64,000 nucleotides of DNA from positions 1-64,000 of the forward strand of contig MU119320.1 in assembly GCA_014904845.1 (NCBI GenBank). The letters run 5' to 3'. A model generated the notes under the pieces. It saw only the letters and a program-made list of their open reading frames with translations, was not told where the DNA came from and searched no databases. A program made the position numbers and the translations under genes. The stretch comes from Acephala macrosclerotiorum. Its lineage: Eukaryota; Ascomycota; Leotiomycetes; Helotiales; Mollisiaceae. Positions 12,118 through 22,711 of this stretch are shown here, in pieces. Position 1 is the first letter of the stretch. Each line of letters begins with the position of its first letter.

Positions 12118-12690
12118 ATAATAAAAGTATTCAAATATAAAATTTTTAAAAAAGTTTTTTAAATATAAATTAATTTTAATATTAATTTAATAATATAATA
12201 TATTTTTTTAAAAAAAACTTATTATTAAAAACTTGAAAAATATAAATATAAATTTATATTAAAAAAAAATTTAATATATAAAAATATTAAAATTTTTAAT
12301 TTTTAATAATTATAAATATATATATATAAATTTTAAATAATATTAATATTTTTATTTATTTATATAATTTATAAAATAATTAAATAAAATATAATTATTA
12401 ATTTATATAAAAATTTTATAATTTAATAAAACGATTAAAAAAAATTATATAAAAATATTTTAAATTAAAATTTTAATAAAATAATATTAAAAATATATTT
12501 AATAATTAATTAATATATTTAATTTAAATTTTATAAAAATTATATTTAAAAATATTATTTAAATATTTATTTATTTTATTTTAAATTAAAAACAATTATA
12601 TAAAAAATTTAAAATATTATAATAATAAATAATAATAAAAATAATAATTTATTTAAATTTTTATTATACGTTTATATAAACTTATAATTT
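12118..12690. repeat. AT-rich RIP-type island
   Basis: About 570 bp of nearly pure A/T with sharp borders against normal-GC DNA. No coding potential or recognisable terminal repeats. Together with the AT block near 6108-6275 it brackets the RING and HAK genes. Confidence 0.75.
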
Positions 12691-13119
12691 TGTAAGTAAT
12701 GCGTTATAGTCTTTTGAAATGCAATTAACCAATCAGAACTTGGAATATCCCCTGAAAACCCCTTTGTTTATACCTTTGCTTACCTTGTTCTGATCCTCTT
12801 GGCGGAACTGTTTCGCTGGCGACTAAGTATTTAAACTGTAAATAATAGTTGTCTCGGTTGGTCCCAGCACAGGGCAGGGCAGAAAATGCAAAGACCAAAC
12901 TGCCTAGGCTAGAATACAGAAGTCCAACTTGAAATTTGTTCGATTTCGAAGATAGACCCTCCGTTTCGGGTCTGCATTACCGCGGTCCAGGACACAAGAA
13001 ACGAAACCAATCCAGCCAGTCTGCCCAGTCAACATGGCCATCCGCGCTACTACGATTTCCTGCCCTTCTTGACCTGGCAAAGTCGCCCGTCAGCTCCATT
13101 CACCCCCTCCCTGTGACGC

Positions 13120-13689
13120 TTAATTCGTGCCGTTCTGAACAGTCGTGCTATCCACGGCAGCAGACCGAGGAAAAGCGGAAAAAAGCAAGGGATCATAGTC
13201 TGGGGCCGCAGCAAAATCGCACTCAAGGATTTGTCTGCATAGAATGATGGCGTCGATCTTCGCTTGCTCTTCCGAGATGCGATCTCTCTGGTTCTGTTCC
13301 CAGGTAATGGCTTCGATTTTCGCACTGGTGCCGCCCTCGCTTGGCTTGACAGCAAGTCTGTAGAGCTCCTTGTTTGTCCAGCTTCGACGGATAGATATAT
13401 TACCACCCTGATCTAGATCCAACGCGGCTTCATCCATCAGAAGCTCATCCATCAGCTCTTCATCCGTCAGCTCTTCATCCGTCAGCTCTTCATCCGTCAG
13501 CTCCTTATCTGCCGTCGCTTCATCCGTCGTCGCTCCATCCGTCGTCGCTCCATTCGTCGTCGCTTCATCCGCCATAGCTTTAAAGATCCATTTGTCATCC
13601 ATATCCCGAGGCCTAACACCGCGTTTGAGCTTCGCGAAGTCTACGTCGCTGATACTCAGACCCCAGGATGCTGTCGCAGGGTTCTCCAT
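13120..13689 (-). CDS. Small protein with a split 'DDKWI...RSWT' domain and pentapeptide repeats
   Basis: About 189 residues from the ATG at 13689 (MENPATASWGLSISDVDF). The N-terminal part has RDMDDKWIFKAMA. After a low-complexity insert comes ISIRRSWTNKELYRLAVK and then IEAITWEQNQ. The pairing of a DDKW-type motif with an RSWT-type motif resembles a small conserved domain of unknown function that I recall from bacterial and fungal hypothetical proteins (MDDKWF...HRSWTG...); this link is from memory and unverified. Between the motifs lie acidic pentapeptide repeats (DEELT, then DGATT-like) encoded by a 15-bp minisatellite, which lengthen the loop without breaking frame. The tail after EQNQ is unremarkable. 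No introns needed. Confidence 0.6.
   Translation of the reverse strand: MENPATASWGLSISDVDFAKLKRGVRPRDMDDKWIFKAMADEATTNGATTDGATTDEATADKELTDEELTDEELTDEELMDELLMDEAALDLDQGGNISIRRSWTNKELYRLAVKPSEGGTSAKIEAITWEQNQRDRISEEQAKIDAIILCRQILECDFAAAPDYDPLLFSAFPRSAAVDSTTVQNGTN
13437..13572. repeat. In-frame 15-bp coding minisatellite
   Basis: About nine tandem units of 15 bp. One subtype is TCTTCATCCGTCAGC-like and encodes DEELT; a second is CTCCATCCGTCGTCG-like and encodes DGATT. Unit length is a multiple of three, so copy-number change alters protein length without a frameshift. The two subtypes occur in blocks, which suggests local expansion by slippage or unequal exchange. Confidence 0.8.
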
Positions 13690-14479
13690 AGTATACACGT
13701 GATCCGAATTGCCTTGCAAAATGCATTAGCTACGAGCACTGAAACACCTTGGCTGTGTTCTGAGGTTGGTACGAACCGCAAAGCTGGGCCAAATCTGGCT
13801 GGGTTTGGGACCGCAAAGAGGAGTTTTGCTCGAACTGTTCGAGAGGGGAACGTTGAAGACACGACACTCGCCGTGAATGGGTGCACGTGAGCGACCCGGA
13901 AGAATCGAAGAAGAGGAAGACAAAGGCCGGCGATTTGGTGTGAAATGGCGGGTGTTGCCAGACTTTTGACCCAGCACTTTAGGTACCCAGGTATGGATGA
14001 CTAAGGCGTTGCCCTCTGCCACCAGTGGCAATCACGACCAGTCTCTCTCTCTGCTTTTGCCGCCGTTTCACATTGTCATGCGCCATGACCAACAACAGGT
14101 ATTCCCTACCCTGCCCAAAAATCCGCGCGGCTGACCTTGCCCGCGCCACCCCTTTAGCTTGCCAGTCCATTGCGAAGCTCCTAATTATGGACGCATAGTA
14201 GCGCCGATTTAACAAGTATACTCGTTCTGCGATTTGAAACGTTAAGCGCTAGTGATGGACGTCAGGCTCTTTCCAATTCGCCGTGCTCATGCGCTCACAG
14301 CACTGGATTGGTTGTATAGATTTGATCGTAAGGGCTGTCCCATTTCCCCCGTCCTTAGCGACAGTGAGGCCGCGCAAACTTCGTCTCAAAATTCCACCTT
14401 ACCTCAAGATTATCATCTCCTGACATTTCAAACTCATCGTTGTCATTTTCTTATTTATATCACGAACATCGATTCAAGC
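13690..14479. other. Divergent intergenic region
   Basis: Lies between the minus-strand minisatellite gene and the plus-strand STAND-like gene and should carry both promoters. Several short frames occur on both strands without motifs. I see no element worth naming. Confidence 0.4.
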
Positions 14480-15535
14480 ATGAGTTTCGGATTCGGCGTC
14501 GCCGATTTCGTGACTCTCGGCACCAAGGCTTGGGAAGTCTACAAATCATGCAAGGAGGCTCCAAACAGCTTCAGGAATGTGTCCGATGAAGTCCTGTCCT
14601 TACACGCCGTTTTAAGAGAATCAGAGGAGGTTCTCAAGGCCCAACCATTTTCGCTAGAGCAAAGGAATAGGCTAGGAATTGTTCTAAACGGATGCAGCGG
14701 CGTGCTGTCCGATCTTCAACATGCTGTCAATCGATGTGAGAGTTTGGGAACAAAGAGTAAACGCACGTGGGACCGATTAGGTTGGGGCCAGCAACCTATT
14801 GTGGAGATGAGGTCTCGATCGACAGCCAACATAGTTCTCCTTTCTGCTTTCGTGAAGCAAGTCTCTCCTGTTTCTCTCATCCATGACAATGCTAAGATAT
14901 CTCCCTTTCCCAGCACATCACAGATCCTAGTTGAGAAAAGACTGAGATCTGTCCTACAGGACTTTCGAGGCGGCAGGTGCGAAGGCTCAATCATTTCAAC
15001 TCGGACAATCGACTCGTTGTGTATCGAAGATGAGGAGGCTTGGCGTGGTATTCGGGGAGAGCTTGAAGAGGCGGGTATCACCGTTGCTGCTTTTGACCTG
15101 AACAAACAATTCATCATCGATTGGTTGAGAAAGGAGTTGGCCAATGCTACATCCGATACGACGACTTCAAACGGAGAACATTGCTCCATTACTGAGCTTA
15201 GCACAGCGATCATGGGCATGAATCCCCAGTGGCTAGAGAAAACTCATATTGTTGATCCCAGTTTCGACTTTGGAAACTCTAATAAGGCCGAGGAGTTAAT
15301 GCTTGAAATCGGGAATACCCACCAACTTATTAAGCCCAATACATCTACGCCACAGAACAAACACTATTGGACATTCTTTGTGCAACCTTCAAGAACAGAT
15401 GTCTTCGAGCAGGTTATATTCTATCTTGTGGGTTTGATTTCAATTAAGAAATTCCCAAGTCTCCGAGTTTTTCGAAATCATCTTCATATCTTACCCCAGT
15501 TCAAAATCTCATGGTGCTATAGCAATCTCCCATAG
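14480..15535 (+). CDS. Fungal STAND-type N-terminal domain protein without NACHT or repeats
   Basis: I prefer the ATG at 14480 (MSFGFGVADFVTLGTKAWEVY) over an upstream in-frame ATG at 14252, because this opening matches a widespread fungal N-terminal helical domain (MSFGFGVGDFxxxxxLAW type) found on NLR-like and related proteins. The helical domain runs to about residue 130, with LGTKSKRTWDRLGWGQ in the usual place. A second conserved block follows: RSVLQDFRGGRCEGSIIS..., EDEEAWRGIRGELEEAGI and AAFDLNKQFIIDWL. No P-loop or repeat region follows; the last 120 residues are unrecognised. An intron near 14870-14930 is possible because the stretch there (VSPVSLIHDNAKISPF) looks unlike the rest. 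Such proteins are often treated as signalling partners of NLRs; no role can be assigned here. Confidence 0.6.
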   Translation: MSFGFGVADFVTLGTKAWEVYKSCKEAPNSFRNVSDEVLSLHAVLRESEEVLKAQPFSLEQRNRLGIVLNGCSGVLSDLQHAVNRCESLGTKSKRTWDRLGWGQQPIVEMRSRSTANIVLLSAFVKQVSPVSLIHDNAKISPFPSTSQILVEKRLRSVLQDFRGGRCEGSIISTRTIDSLCIEDEEAWRGIRGELEEAGITVAAFDLNKQFIIDWLRKELANATSDTTTSNGEHCSITELSTAIMGMNPQWLEKTHIVDPSFDFGNSNKAEELMLEIGNTHQLIKPNTSTPQNKHYWTFFVQPSRTDVFEQVIFYLVGLISIKKFPSLRVFRNHLHILPQFKISWCYSNLP

Positions 15536-16243
15536 AGAGAGCAACTGATTCGATCATAGCACCCAACCTTTCGTCCTCCCTCAATCGTACACACTAGCCC
15601 ACCTTACGAAGTGGGCCGTGTTGGTTGGGACACTTTTGTTATCGATGTTCAATTGACGTTGAGAAGGGGGTACAGCTGGCAGAAACAACACGAGAGCCAA
15701 AAGGCGGATTTCTGGCATAGCTCGGCAGCGATGACTGTTCACTGGGAACTACAGTTCAATAAGCGCATGATCAGCCACAGACTTGCTCTACGTTTTGAGA
15801 AAGACGAGCGCCATTTTGGGGGTGCCTCGTTTTGTCGAGTAAACGCGGCACAATAAGTTTTTGAGAGCCGGTAACGAGAGCAATGCGGTGTCGTAGAACT
15901 TGAGGCAATTTGTATTCAAAAGTTCGGAAAAGGTTTGACGAACGCGTAAGAGTTCACTCGCCTAGTATCAAAAGATTTAAGATAAAGGGGTATTTTCTAA
16001 TGTTTCTTGCTGCTTGAAAATTTAGTGTGCCCCTTGAATCTGATACTGCGAGGGTGTTTATGGCGTGGCTGTATATCTTCTTTAACTTTTAATCAGTACC
16101 GACGCGGTGATGGCCCGACGTCTTAGTTCAGGGGGAAGCGAGGAAGTCTCGCTACAAACCTTTAGCTTGCAAGAAGCATCTTGAGCTGACAAATGTAGCT
16201 CTCTTTGTTTGCATTGAGACTGATAACATAAAAAAAAAAAACT
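15536..16243. other. Intergenic region
   Basis: Between the STAND-like gene and the thiolase promoter. An 81-codon frame at 15611-15856 (MGRVGWDTFVIDVQ...) has no recognised motif and is not called. Nothing else is evident. Confidence 0.4.
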
Positions 16244-16356
16244 CCTCGGTCTAGATCTCGTCCATTCCCCCTCTCTTTGATCAGTAATTGATTCTCACCA
16301 CACGTGACTACTGCACCCCAGATTTAGTCGGCGTTCTCGGTCAAAACAGACCTCGG
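16244..16356 (+). promoter_or_regulatory. Two CCTCGG boxes upstream of the thiolase (16244-16249, 16351-16356)
   Basis: CCTCGG is the core bound by the fatty-acid-responsive zinc-cluster regulators FarA and FarB in Aspergillus and relatives, and is enriched upstream of peroxisomal beta-oxidation genes. Two copies on the same strand lie 215 and 108 bp before the thiolase ATG. Their position before a PTS2 thiolase makes regulation by fatty acids likely. This rests on motif and context only. Confidence 0.6.
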
Positions 16357-16458
16357 CATCTCCCCACTCTCGACCTCTTCAAAACCACTGCAATCCCTTT
16401 GCCCTTCCACAACAACCACACTTCTCTACCCCTACACATACACACTTCACATTCACTA

Positions 16459-17853
16459 TGGCAGGCGAAAGACTCAGCTCCATCCTCAAGCATTTGACTC
16501 CTGGCTCTTCAGGATTGTCCGCAATGTCAGCATTCCTTCTGACGTCATCTGCCATATGCTAATTTTGTACAGTACTTCGAAGAATGCCGACGACGTTGTT
16601 ATTACTCTCGCAATTCGGACACCGTTAACAAAGGGCTTCAAGGGAGGATTTAAGGATACGGAGTTGGACTACCTCGTCTACTCGTTGTTGAAACAGGTCA
16701 TCCAGAAGTCTAGAATTGACCCACAACTCGTGGAGGATATTTGCTGTGGAAATGTACGCCCCTCACAATCTGCGAATGGCAGAAGCTAACATATTATCCC
16801 AGGTCTCCGATGGAAAGGCCGCATACAAGCTCCGTGCTGCAGCTCTCGCAGCTGGCTTCCCAAACACGACCGCCGCCTCCACCGTAAACCGATTCTGCTC
16901 CTCCGGCCTCAAGGCTACACAAGATATTGCGAACCAGATTGCTTCCGGAAGCATTGAGATTGGTGTTGCTGTAGGTGCAGAGCTGATGTCTATTGGAGGA
17001 GACCGACTCGAGAAGCCATTCCATCCCGAAATCCTGCAAAACCAAGAATCCGCAGACTGCATGCAGCCCATGGGTCAGACATCTGAGAACGTTGGCAAGG
17101 ATTTCAACATTTCACGAGAGATGCAGGATAAATTTGCTGCGGAAAGTTACCGGCGTGCTGAAGTTGCACAAAAGGCAGGCTGGTTCGAGGACGAAATCGT
17201 GCCAATTGTTACCGAGGTTAAGGATCCAAAAACTGGTGAACTGAAGAAGGTTACTTTGACAAAGGATGAAGGACCAAGGTGGGGCACAACATACGAGGGG
17301 CTGGCCAAGATCCGCCCGGCATTCCCAGACTTTGGCGACAAGTCAACTGGGGGAAACTCTTCTCAGATCACTGATGGCGGTATGTCCTTCTACCCCACTG
17401 TTGATTCTCCTACTAATCCTTCCAGCTGCTGCTGTGCTTTTGATGAAGCGCTCTCGTGCCATCGAACTCAACCAACCCATCCTCGCAAAATACGTTGGAG
17501 CTACCGTCGCTGGCCTCGCACCTAGAATCATGGGTATCGGTCCCTCAATCGCCATCCCCAAGCTTCTCGGCAAGTTCAACATCACAATCGACGACTGCGA
17601 CATCATTGAAGTCAATGAAGCCTTTGCATCGATGGCAGTATACTGCAAGGATGTCTTGAAGATTCCACACGAGAAGATGAACATCCGTGGAGGTGCTATT
17701 GCTCTTGGTCATCCTTTGGGGGCTACTGGTGCGAGACAAATTGTTACAGGTCTTAGTGAAGCTAGGAGGCAGAAGAAAAAGATCCTTTTGACGAGTATGT
17801 GTATTGGTACTGGACAGGGAATGGCGGCTTTGTTTGTTAATGAGCAGCTATGA
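16459..17853 (+). CDS. Peroxisomal 3-ketoacyl-CoA thiolase (PTS2)
   Basis: Catalyses the last step of fatty-acid beta-oxidation, cleaving 3-ketoacyl-CoA with CoA to acetyl-CoA. Four exons: 16459-16525, 16572-16753, 16803-17379 and 17426-17853, with introns of 46-49 nt. The start MAGERLSSILKHL carries a PTS2 signal (RLxxxxxHL), which directs Pex7-dependent import into peroxisomes. Thiolase landmarks are all present: the acylated Cys in NRFCSSGL, the VNEAFA motif, GGAIALGHPLGATGARQ with its active-site His, and the second Cys in CIGTGQG. Length (about 417 residues) fits the family. A mitochondrial acetyl-CoA acetyltransferase is less likely because of the PTS2. Two CCTCGG boxes lie upstream. 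The gene looks intact. Confidence 0.93.
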
Positions 17854-18456
17854 TTTGAGTTTGGATATGTATGATTATCATTACAAAATGGATTGGTATA
17901 GGCAATGAATACATTTTGCATGCTTGCGGGTAGGATCCTGGGCATGTAAGATTATGATAGTGCTAATTGCTGCTGAGTTCCCGGCAAGTGCCTGAATGTT
18001 CTAGATATCTTCGTTAGCATCAATGCTCTCTATTCAATGCTATCAGATCTCCAAGGAGGCAAAAGCTTTCACCGGATATTCCACAGGGTAGATTCCGTCA
18101 TAGTGCTAACTTTGGAGATGGAGAAGGCTACGCTAGAGGTCGCTTCGTCGGGGCAGCAGAACCTTCCCCTTCGTAAAGTCTTCCTCGACAAGCTTCCATC
18201 CAACACGAATATACAACAGCGCATCATCGACAACATCCGCAATGGACAGAGAAACTAACACTCTGCGATACCTTGAGTAGCGAGCCACCCAAGCCATCGG
18301 TGATCTCCTGGCACAAGGACTTGAAACTAAGACTAAACTCGACGACGCATTTGCGGCATTCAAGGTAGTTTTCGAAGAGAGAGATATGGCGCAACTCGTA
18401 CTGCACACGCTGCTGCCAATTGGGGCCAGCAAGAGACTCCTATCGGCCTCCTTCAG
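17854..18456. other. Intergenic region
   Basis: Between the thiolase and the duplicated-domain gene. Open frames on both strands at 18037-18432 are interrupted and overlap each other. One, read as AIGDLLAQGLETKTKLDDAF, looks protein-like but contains stops at both ends and cannot be joined by good splice sites. It could be the decayed 5' part of the next gene. Confidence 0.35.
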
Positions 18457-21178
18457 ATGGCTGTCAGAGCTATGTTGAAGAATTACGATCCGAGATACAG
18501 TAAGTCATGCTCTTTCAACAGGTATGGTGAACACGACTAATAGCGCGCAGGTCCTAGTTCTATGGAAGAGGAATTTCCTGGGGAATTCTATGATCGAGAC
18601 TTCGTTGAGCCTCCGCCGCCTTGGGGGTATGTAATACTGCGCAAAAACAAAGTCATAGCTGACATCAACTAGACAACGACTGCCTTCCGCTAATGCCAAT
18701 CTACCGCCACCTAGATTCATGTTCGGCAGAGATCCAAATACCAACGGTTTGCCATACTGGGTGGTTGCGGTGAAGGGGCTCAAGACAGTCGTCGGCCTAT
18801 ACGGCGGTCACGATGGGCAATTGCCCCATATCGCTGGGAAGCATCTCGGCGTCTACTTTCGCCGTAAGAGGAGACAAAAAGAGGACATCTTGATCATCTG
18901 GCCAGAACTTACTTACGATCAGAAGGATCGATTAGATCGAGGCGATCTAAATCCAAGTCCATTCGATACTCTCGATTATGCCTGGAAGTTTCTCCGCCTC
19001 TGGGCCGAAGAGGCCTCCGGAACTTGGAGAGAAACACGAAAGCACCAAATTTAGCAGATTGGTTAGGAGTTTGGAAGCAATGGGAATCTGCCAGAACCGT
19101 CCCACAACTCTTAGTTCAGCCAAGTCGACCTCCAAACATCGGCCAACAATCAAGTCTGCCCCAACGAAGCAACCCTTCGATATCACAGCAACCAAACAGT
19201 CCTATACCACAATTAAAATATCGATCAGAGCTGGAGCTTCCAAAAGCTATCAACGCCCCTTTACTTTCTGTCCAAGAGAATGGTCTCATACCCATGTTCG
19301 GTAGAGACAAGAATAATTGGCCTTATTGGTCAGTGTTTTTCAATTCACGTCCCCCTTACCCTGAGGAGCATCAGCTGTTCTCGGGGCCCGAGGCATCTTT
19401 CCGAAAATCTGCATCGAACCATTTCCAGCTGAATTTCCGGCATGAAAAGCGCGTCAAAGACAACTGCCTTATCATCTTCCTCGAGCCTTTCCATAAACCT
19501 GCCAGAGAAAGCGATATCGAGGTCTTGACAACGCTTGGAAGTTCCTTCGAACATGGATAAATGAAGTCATCTTGATGTGGAGGCAGAAGGCTCAGCCACC
19601 GACTCTGCTGGAATGGCTGAATATGTGGAAGTTATTCGAGAGCAGTGGGAAATTTCCGAAACTCTCGATCCATCCCAGCAGACCTCCTCATATCAGATAT
19701 GGCCCATCGCGAGAGTTTAGCATTCGGGGCGTTGCAAGCTCCAATATAGGTACGGGCGCTTCATTAAAACCAAAACTATCGTGGAAGGAAGTAGCTCGAA
19801 AAGCCAACAGGGCGATATACCCTCCACCACCTCCTCCAGGTCCTCCCCCAGGCCCTCCACCTAATGGTTCGAACAATAACACGACAAAGTACGGAATCTC
19901 GCCGCCTGTTGCCAATCGTGATCAAGGGTTCGAAATGGATACAAAGAGTGGATATGCACACGACGCATCAAACTCTGATTCTCCGTGCCCCCGTCAAGAT
20001 TTCCAGAACGTGCCGCCTGGATATTCGCCTTCACCACATCATTCTTCTCACGATGCCAACTCATGGGATCAGCCAGCCTACAAGCTTTCACAACAAGCCT
20101 CATACCCCGTCTCGACCGCAGCCGAAACTTACGACACGGATAATTCTGGGCTTGTCTATGATGGAGAGGCATGGATAATGGACCTTGATCCACAACGCAT
20201 TGTCCCTCTACTAGGACAAACTCTGCCGACTTATACCACTCCGAGACCTGCACCGAATCATACACGAGATATTCCTCGCTCTCTCGTCAATCAAAATTCA
20301 TCTAAAGCCGATAGATTCCATGCCGATGTGCTTCGACAAGAGCAATACTTGCGCGGATCTAAAGCTCGGAAGTTTGCAGAGGCTAAGAAGTACGCGGCTT
20401 CCAATGAAGAGTCGTCGAGAATGGAGGTCAATACATCGCGCAACATAGAAGAGCCCCAAAGACAAGATTCGGGCGGGGTCCCACTTGGTTGATTGCAGAT
20501 AGAGAATCTGTAGACGCTTATCCGTCAGCTGGCCGTTCAGATACATCGAGAATAGAGGACGAACCCAGAAGTGCGACTCCACAAAAACAGGAAGTGAGCA
20601 CGATCCCTTCTTGGGTCATTGAGGATAGGAATTCGCCGAATACTGCTCCTTCTTATGTTGTTGCGCAGCCACAAAGAACCAACGCTGATACACTTCGCAA
20701 AATTACAACTTCTCAAACTCAAGAATGGGATATGTCCACTGCTTGGATGCATCGGGGCAAGAACTCATCGCGGACCTCTGCGCCTGCTGCTCTTGTATCG
20801 TCATCGAGAATGGAGATGCATCCTCCGCTCCAATCCAAGAACGAAACTCCAGAAACTCAACAAGCTGGTGAGGCGATCGTGCTCTCATCAGACACTCCTT
20901 CATCGCGCAGATCAGAACATAATGGCCGAGGTGCACCAGCATCAGGGTCCCGTGGATATATCACCTCAACTCGAAATGCAAACAACGGTCAACATAGCAG
21001 AGATCCTTTTAATCGCGGTCCTCGTGCCGAGACAACTCCTTCAAGCTGTCTTACCTCTGCTGTTGCTCAAGAATTGTCTCAAGTTCGAGCAAACTCGGTG
21101 CGCAGCATCGATGTTGTTCAAGATCAAGATCACGCTGTCGAAGTTCCAAGAGTGAAGAGACGAAGAAGAGATTCATGA
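18457..21178 (+). pseudogene. Novel gene with duplicated 'MFGRD...PYW' domain, broken by three frameshifts
   Basis: Proposed start ATG at 18457. Two clean introns (18500-18550, 18627-18672) join MAVRAMLKNYDPRYS..., EFYDRDFVEPPPPWG and RLPSANANLPPPRFMFGRD. Two homologous units follow. Unit 1 has MFGRDPNTNGLPYW, DYAWKFLRLW and PNLADWLGVWKQWES, then PSRPPNI. Unit 2 has MFGRDKNNWPYW, LDNAWKFLRTW and PTLLEWLNMWKLFES, then PSRPPHI. After them comes a disordered Pro/Ser-rich tail (PPPPPPGPPPGPPP) with further imperfect repeats (VPTWLIADRES / IPSWVIEDRNS) and a basic end (VKRRRRDS). The reading frame changes near 19045, near 19515 and near 20480, each time by -1, and homology continues in the new frame. 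No plausible intron removes these shifts. No known family recognised. Either a decaying gene or indel errors. Confidence 0.6.
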
Positions 21179-21385
21179 AAGATTATTCAGCAAGGCATGC
21201 AGACTCCACCTCGGAAAGAGCAGAGGGGAAAGTGGAGGCATGCTGTTTTCACATTGTAAAAATATATGGCGTCGCGTAAGTCACTAGATATCTCAGGTAT
21301 CGAAATAAAAGTTTGTCTTGTCTTTTACTTTACTTCATTCTCCTTCGTTCTTGATCTTAAGCAAGTGCTCCCCAACCACCGCCTT

Positions 21386-21952
21386 TTAACGATCTTTCTT
21401 AGCCTTCTTGTCCTTCCCACAACCACCACCCTCTAGTTTCCCCTCCCAATCACTCAACCCACTCCTTCTCAACCTCCCCAAAAACTTCTCATCTTCTAAC
21501 TCCCGCTTATCAATCCCAAAAACACTCTCAAACAGCGGTGCCAAATCATGTGGTCCGCATTGTCTAAAATCACCACTTGCCTTCCGCTTGTCCAGGAATC
21601 CTGAATTTCTTGTTTCAAGGGCTTGTTGGATTGTCATTGTCCTGTCTTCTGCTAAATTTTCTCTCTGTTCATTTCTCGCATCCCCTTTTGCGTCGCCTTC
21701 TCCATGATCTTCTTCGCCATTTGTTGGAGCGGAAGAGACTGTGACGAGCGTGGATTTTATCCTCCTAGCTTCCTCTTCAGTGAAGTATGGGAAGCTGATG
21801 TGCAAGGGATCGAGTGTGGAATTTAAGCGTGCGTTGGAGTCGGGGTTCTTCTCGACGTTTCGGGCATCGTAGATCATTACCTTGATTTTGTACCAAAGGT
21901 AGGTATCTTTCTTTGGGTCGTCGAGAGTAGGAGACGTGGATGTGGTTGCCAT
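21386..21952 (-). CDS. LWYRLK/PYFT family protein A1 (uncharacterised)
   Basis: Intact single-exon gene of 188 residues. It shares with two other genes in this window (25667-26256 and 31736-32269) an N-terminal block 'K-D-x-x-LWYKIKVMIYDAR', then 'LHISFPYFTEEEARRIKSTLV' and, after a charged variable loop, 'FRQCGPHDLAPLFESVFGIDKRELED'. The C terminus is Lys/Gly-rich (GCGKDKKAKKDR). No signal peptide, membrane helix or catalytic motif is visible. The order helix, PYFT helix, loop, FGI helix suggests a small globular helical domain. It lies 760 bp from, and divergent to, the NACHT-ankyrin gene. I do not recognise the family; function unknown. Confidence 0.65.
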   Translation of the reverse strand: MATTSTSPTLDDPKKDTYLWYKIKVMIYDARNVEKNPDSNARLNSTLDPLHISFPYFTEEEARRIKSTLVTVSSAPTNGEEDHGEGDAKGDARNEQRENLAEDRTMTIQQALETRNSGFLDKRKASGDFRQCGPHDLAPLFESVFGIDKRELEDEKFLGRLRRSGLSDWEGKLEGGGCGKDKKAKKDR

Positions 21953-22711
21953 TTTGTTCGCTGTATTCGAGTTCTGAATTTATTTTGGGACGCTGCAAGT
22001 AAAGAGCCCGGCCATCGGTTTATGTTCAGATGGCCTTTCTATTCAATTTCGGACCGAGCTTGAGTGAACTACTGTACGCGCTAAAATGAAGTAAAAGGGG
22101 TAACTACCGCACCGGCAGGAGCCCAGATAGGAAGGACTACTCACGCGTTCTGAGTGCTCACGTGTCTTTTGACGTCAGTCCCAATCTAGCCTAAGCCGGA
22201 TCCATATTTTAAAGTTGGCCGAACTTCCCCACCTTACACGCCATCTCAGCTCCAAATTCAACTTCCCTTTCTTGCAGTATAAATATACTTGTTCGAATCT
22301 GGCTTAAGTATTATTTAAGTTTATGCCGTATAGCAACATGAGGAAGACTTTTGGACTGATACGCTAGACGCGAAAAACAATCGCCTAAAAAGGAAGATAT
22401 ACTCACGTGATTCTTGACGCCATTTCACTATCAGCCTAACTTTCCCGCTAAACTCAAGAGCGTTGGTGCCCAATGCGCCAGCCTCATCCCATATCCTCAA
22501 TGACACCTTACAAGTTGAATCCTTCTCTCCTTTAATTACGATATCTGTGAGCCTTTTGATTTACTTGCAACTAGAATTGAACGGAACAACCGCTAGAAAT
22601 CAGCCAAGCCTTCAGAGCAAGCCAAGCGGGTACTAACGGCGACACCCATTCTCATGAGGCTCACCTAACCAATTCTTAGGAGCCTTTGACCAGTCGTCTC
22701 AGTCCCTCGAA
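21953..22711. other. Divergent intergenic region A1 / NACHT gene
   Basis: Holds the 5' regions of both flanking genes. No conserved element recognised. A 61-codon frame at 22321-22506 is not supported. Confidence 0.4.

Noticed and set aside
22255..22330. GTTCGAATC sequence resembling a tRNA B box
   Set aside because: No matching A box or cloverleaf arms nearby. Similar B-box-like strings near 5998 and 53999 also lack tRNA structure.
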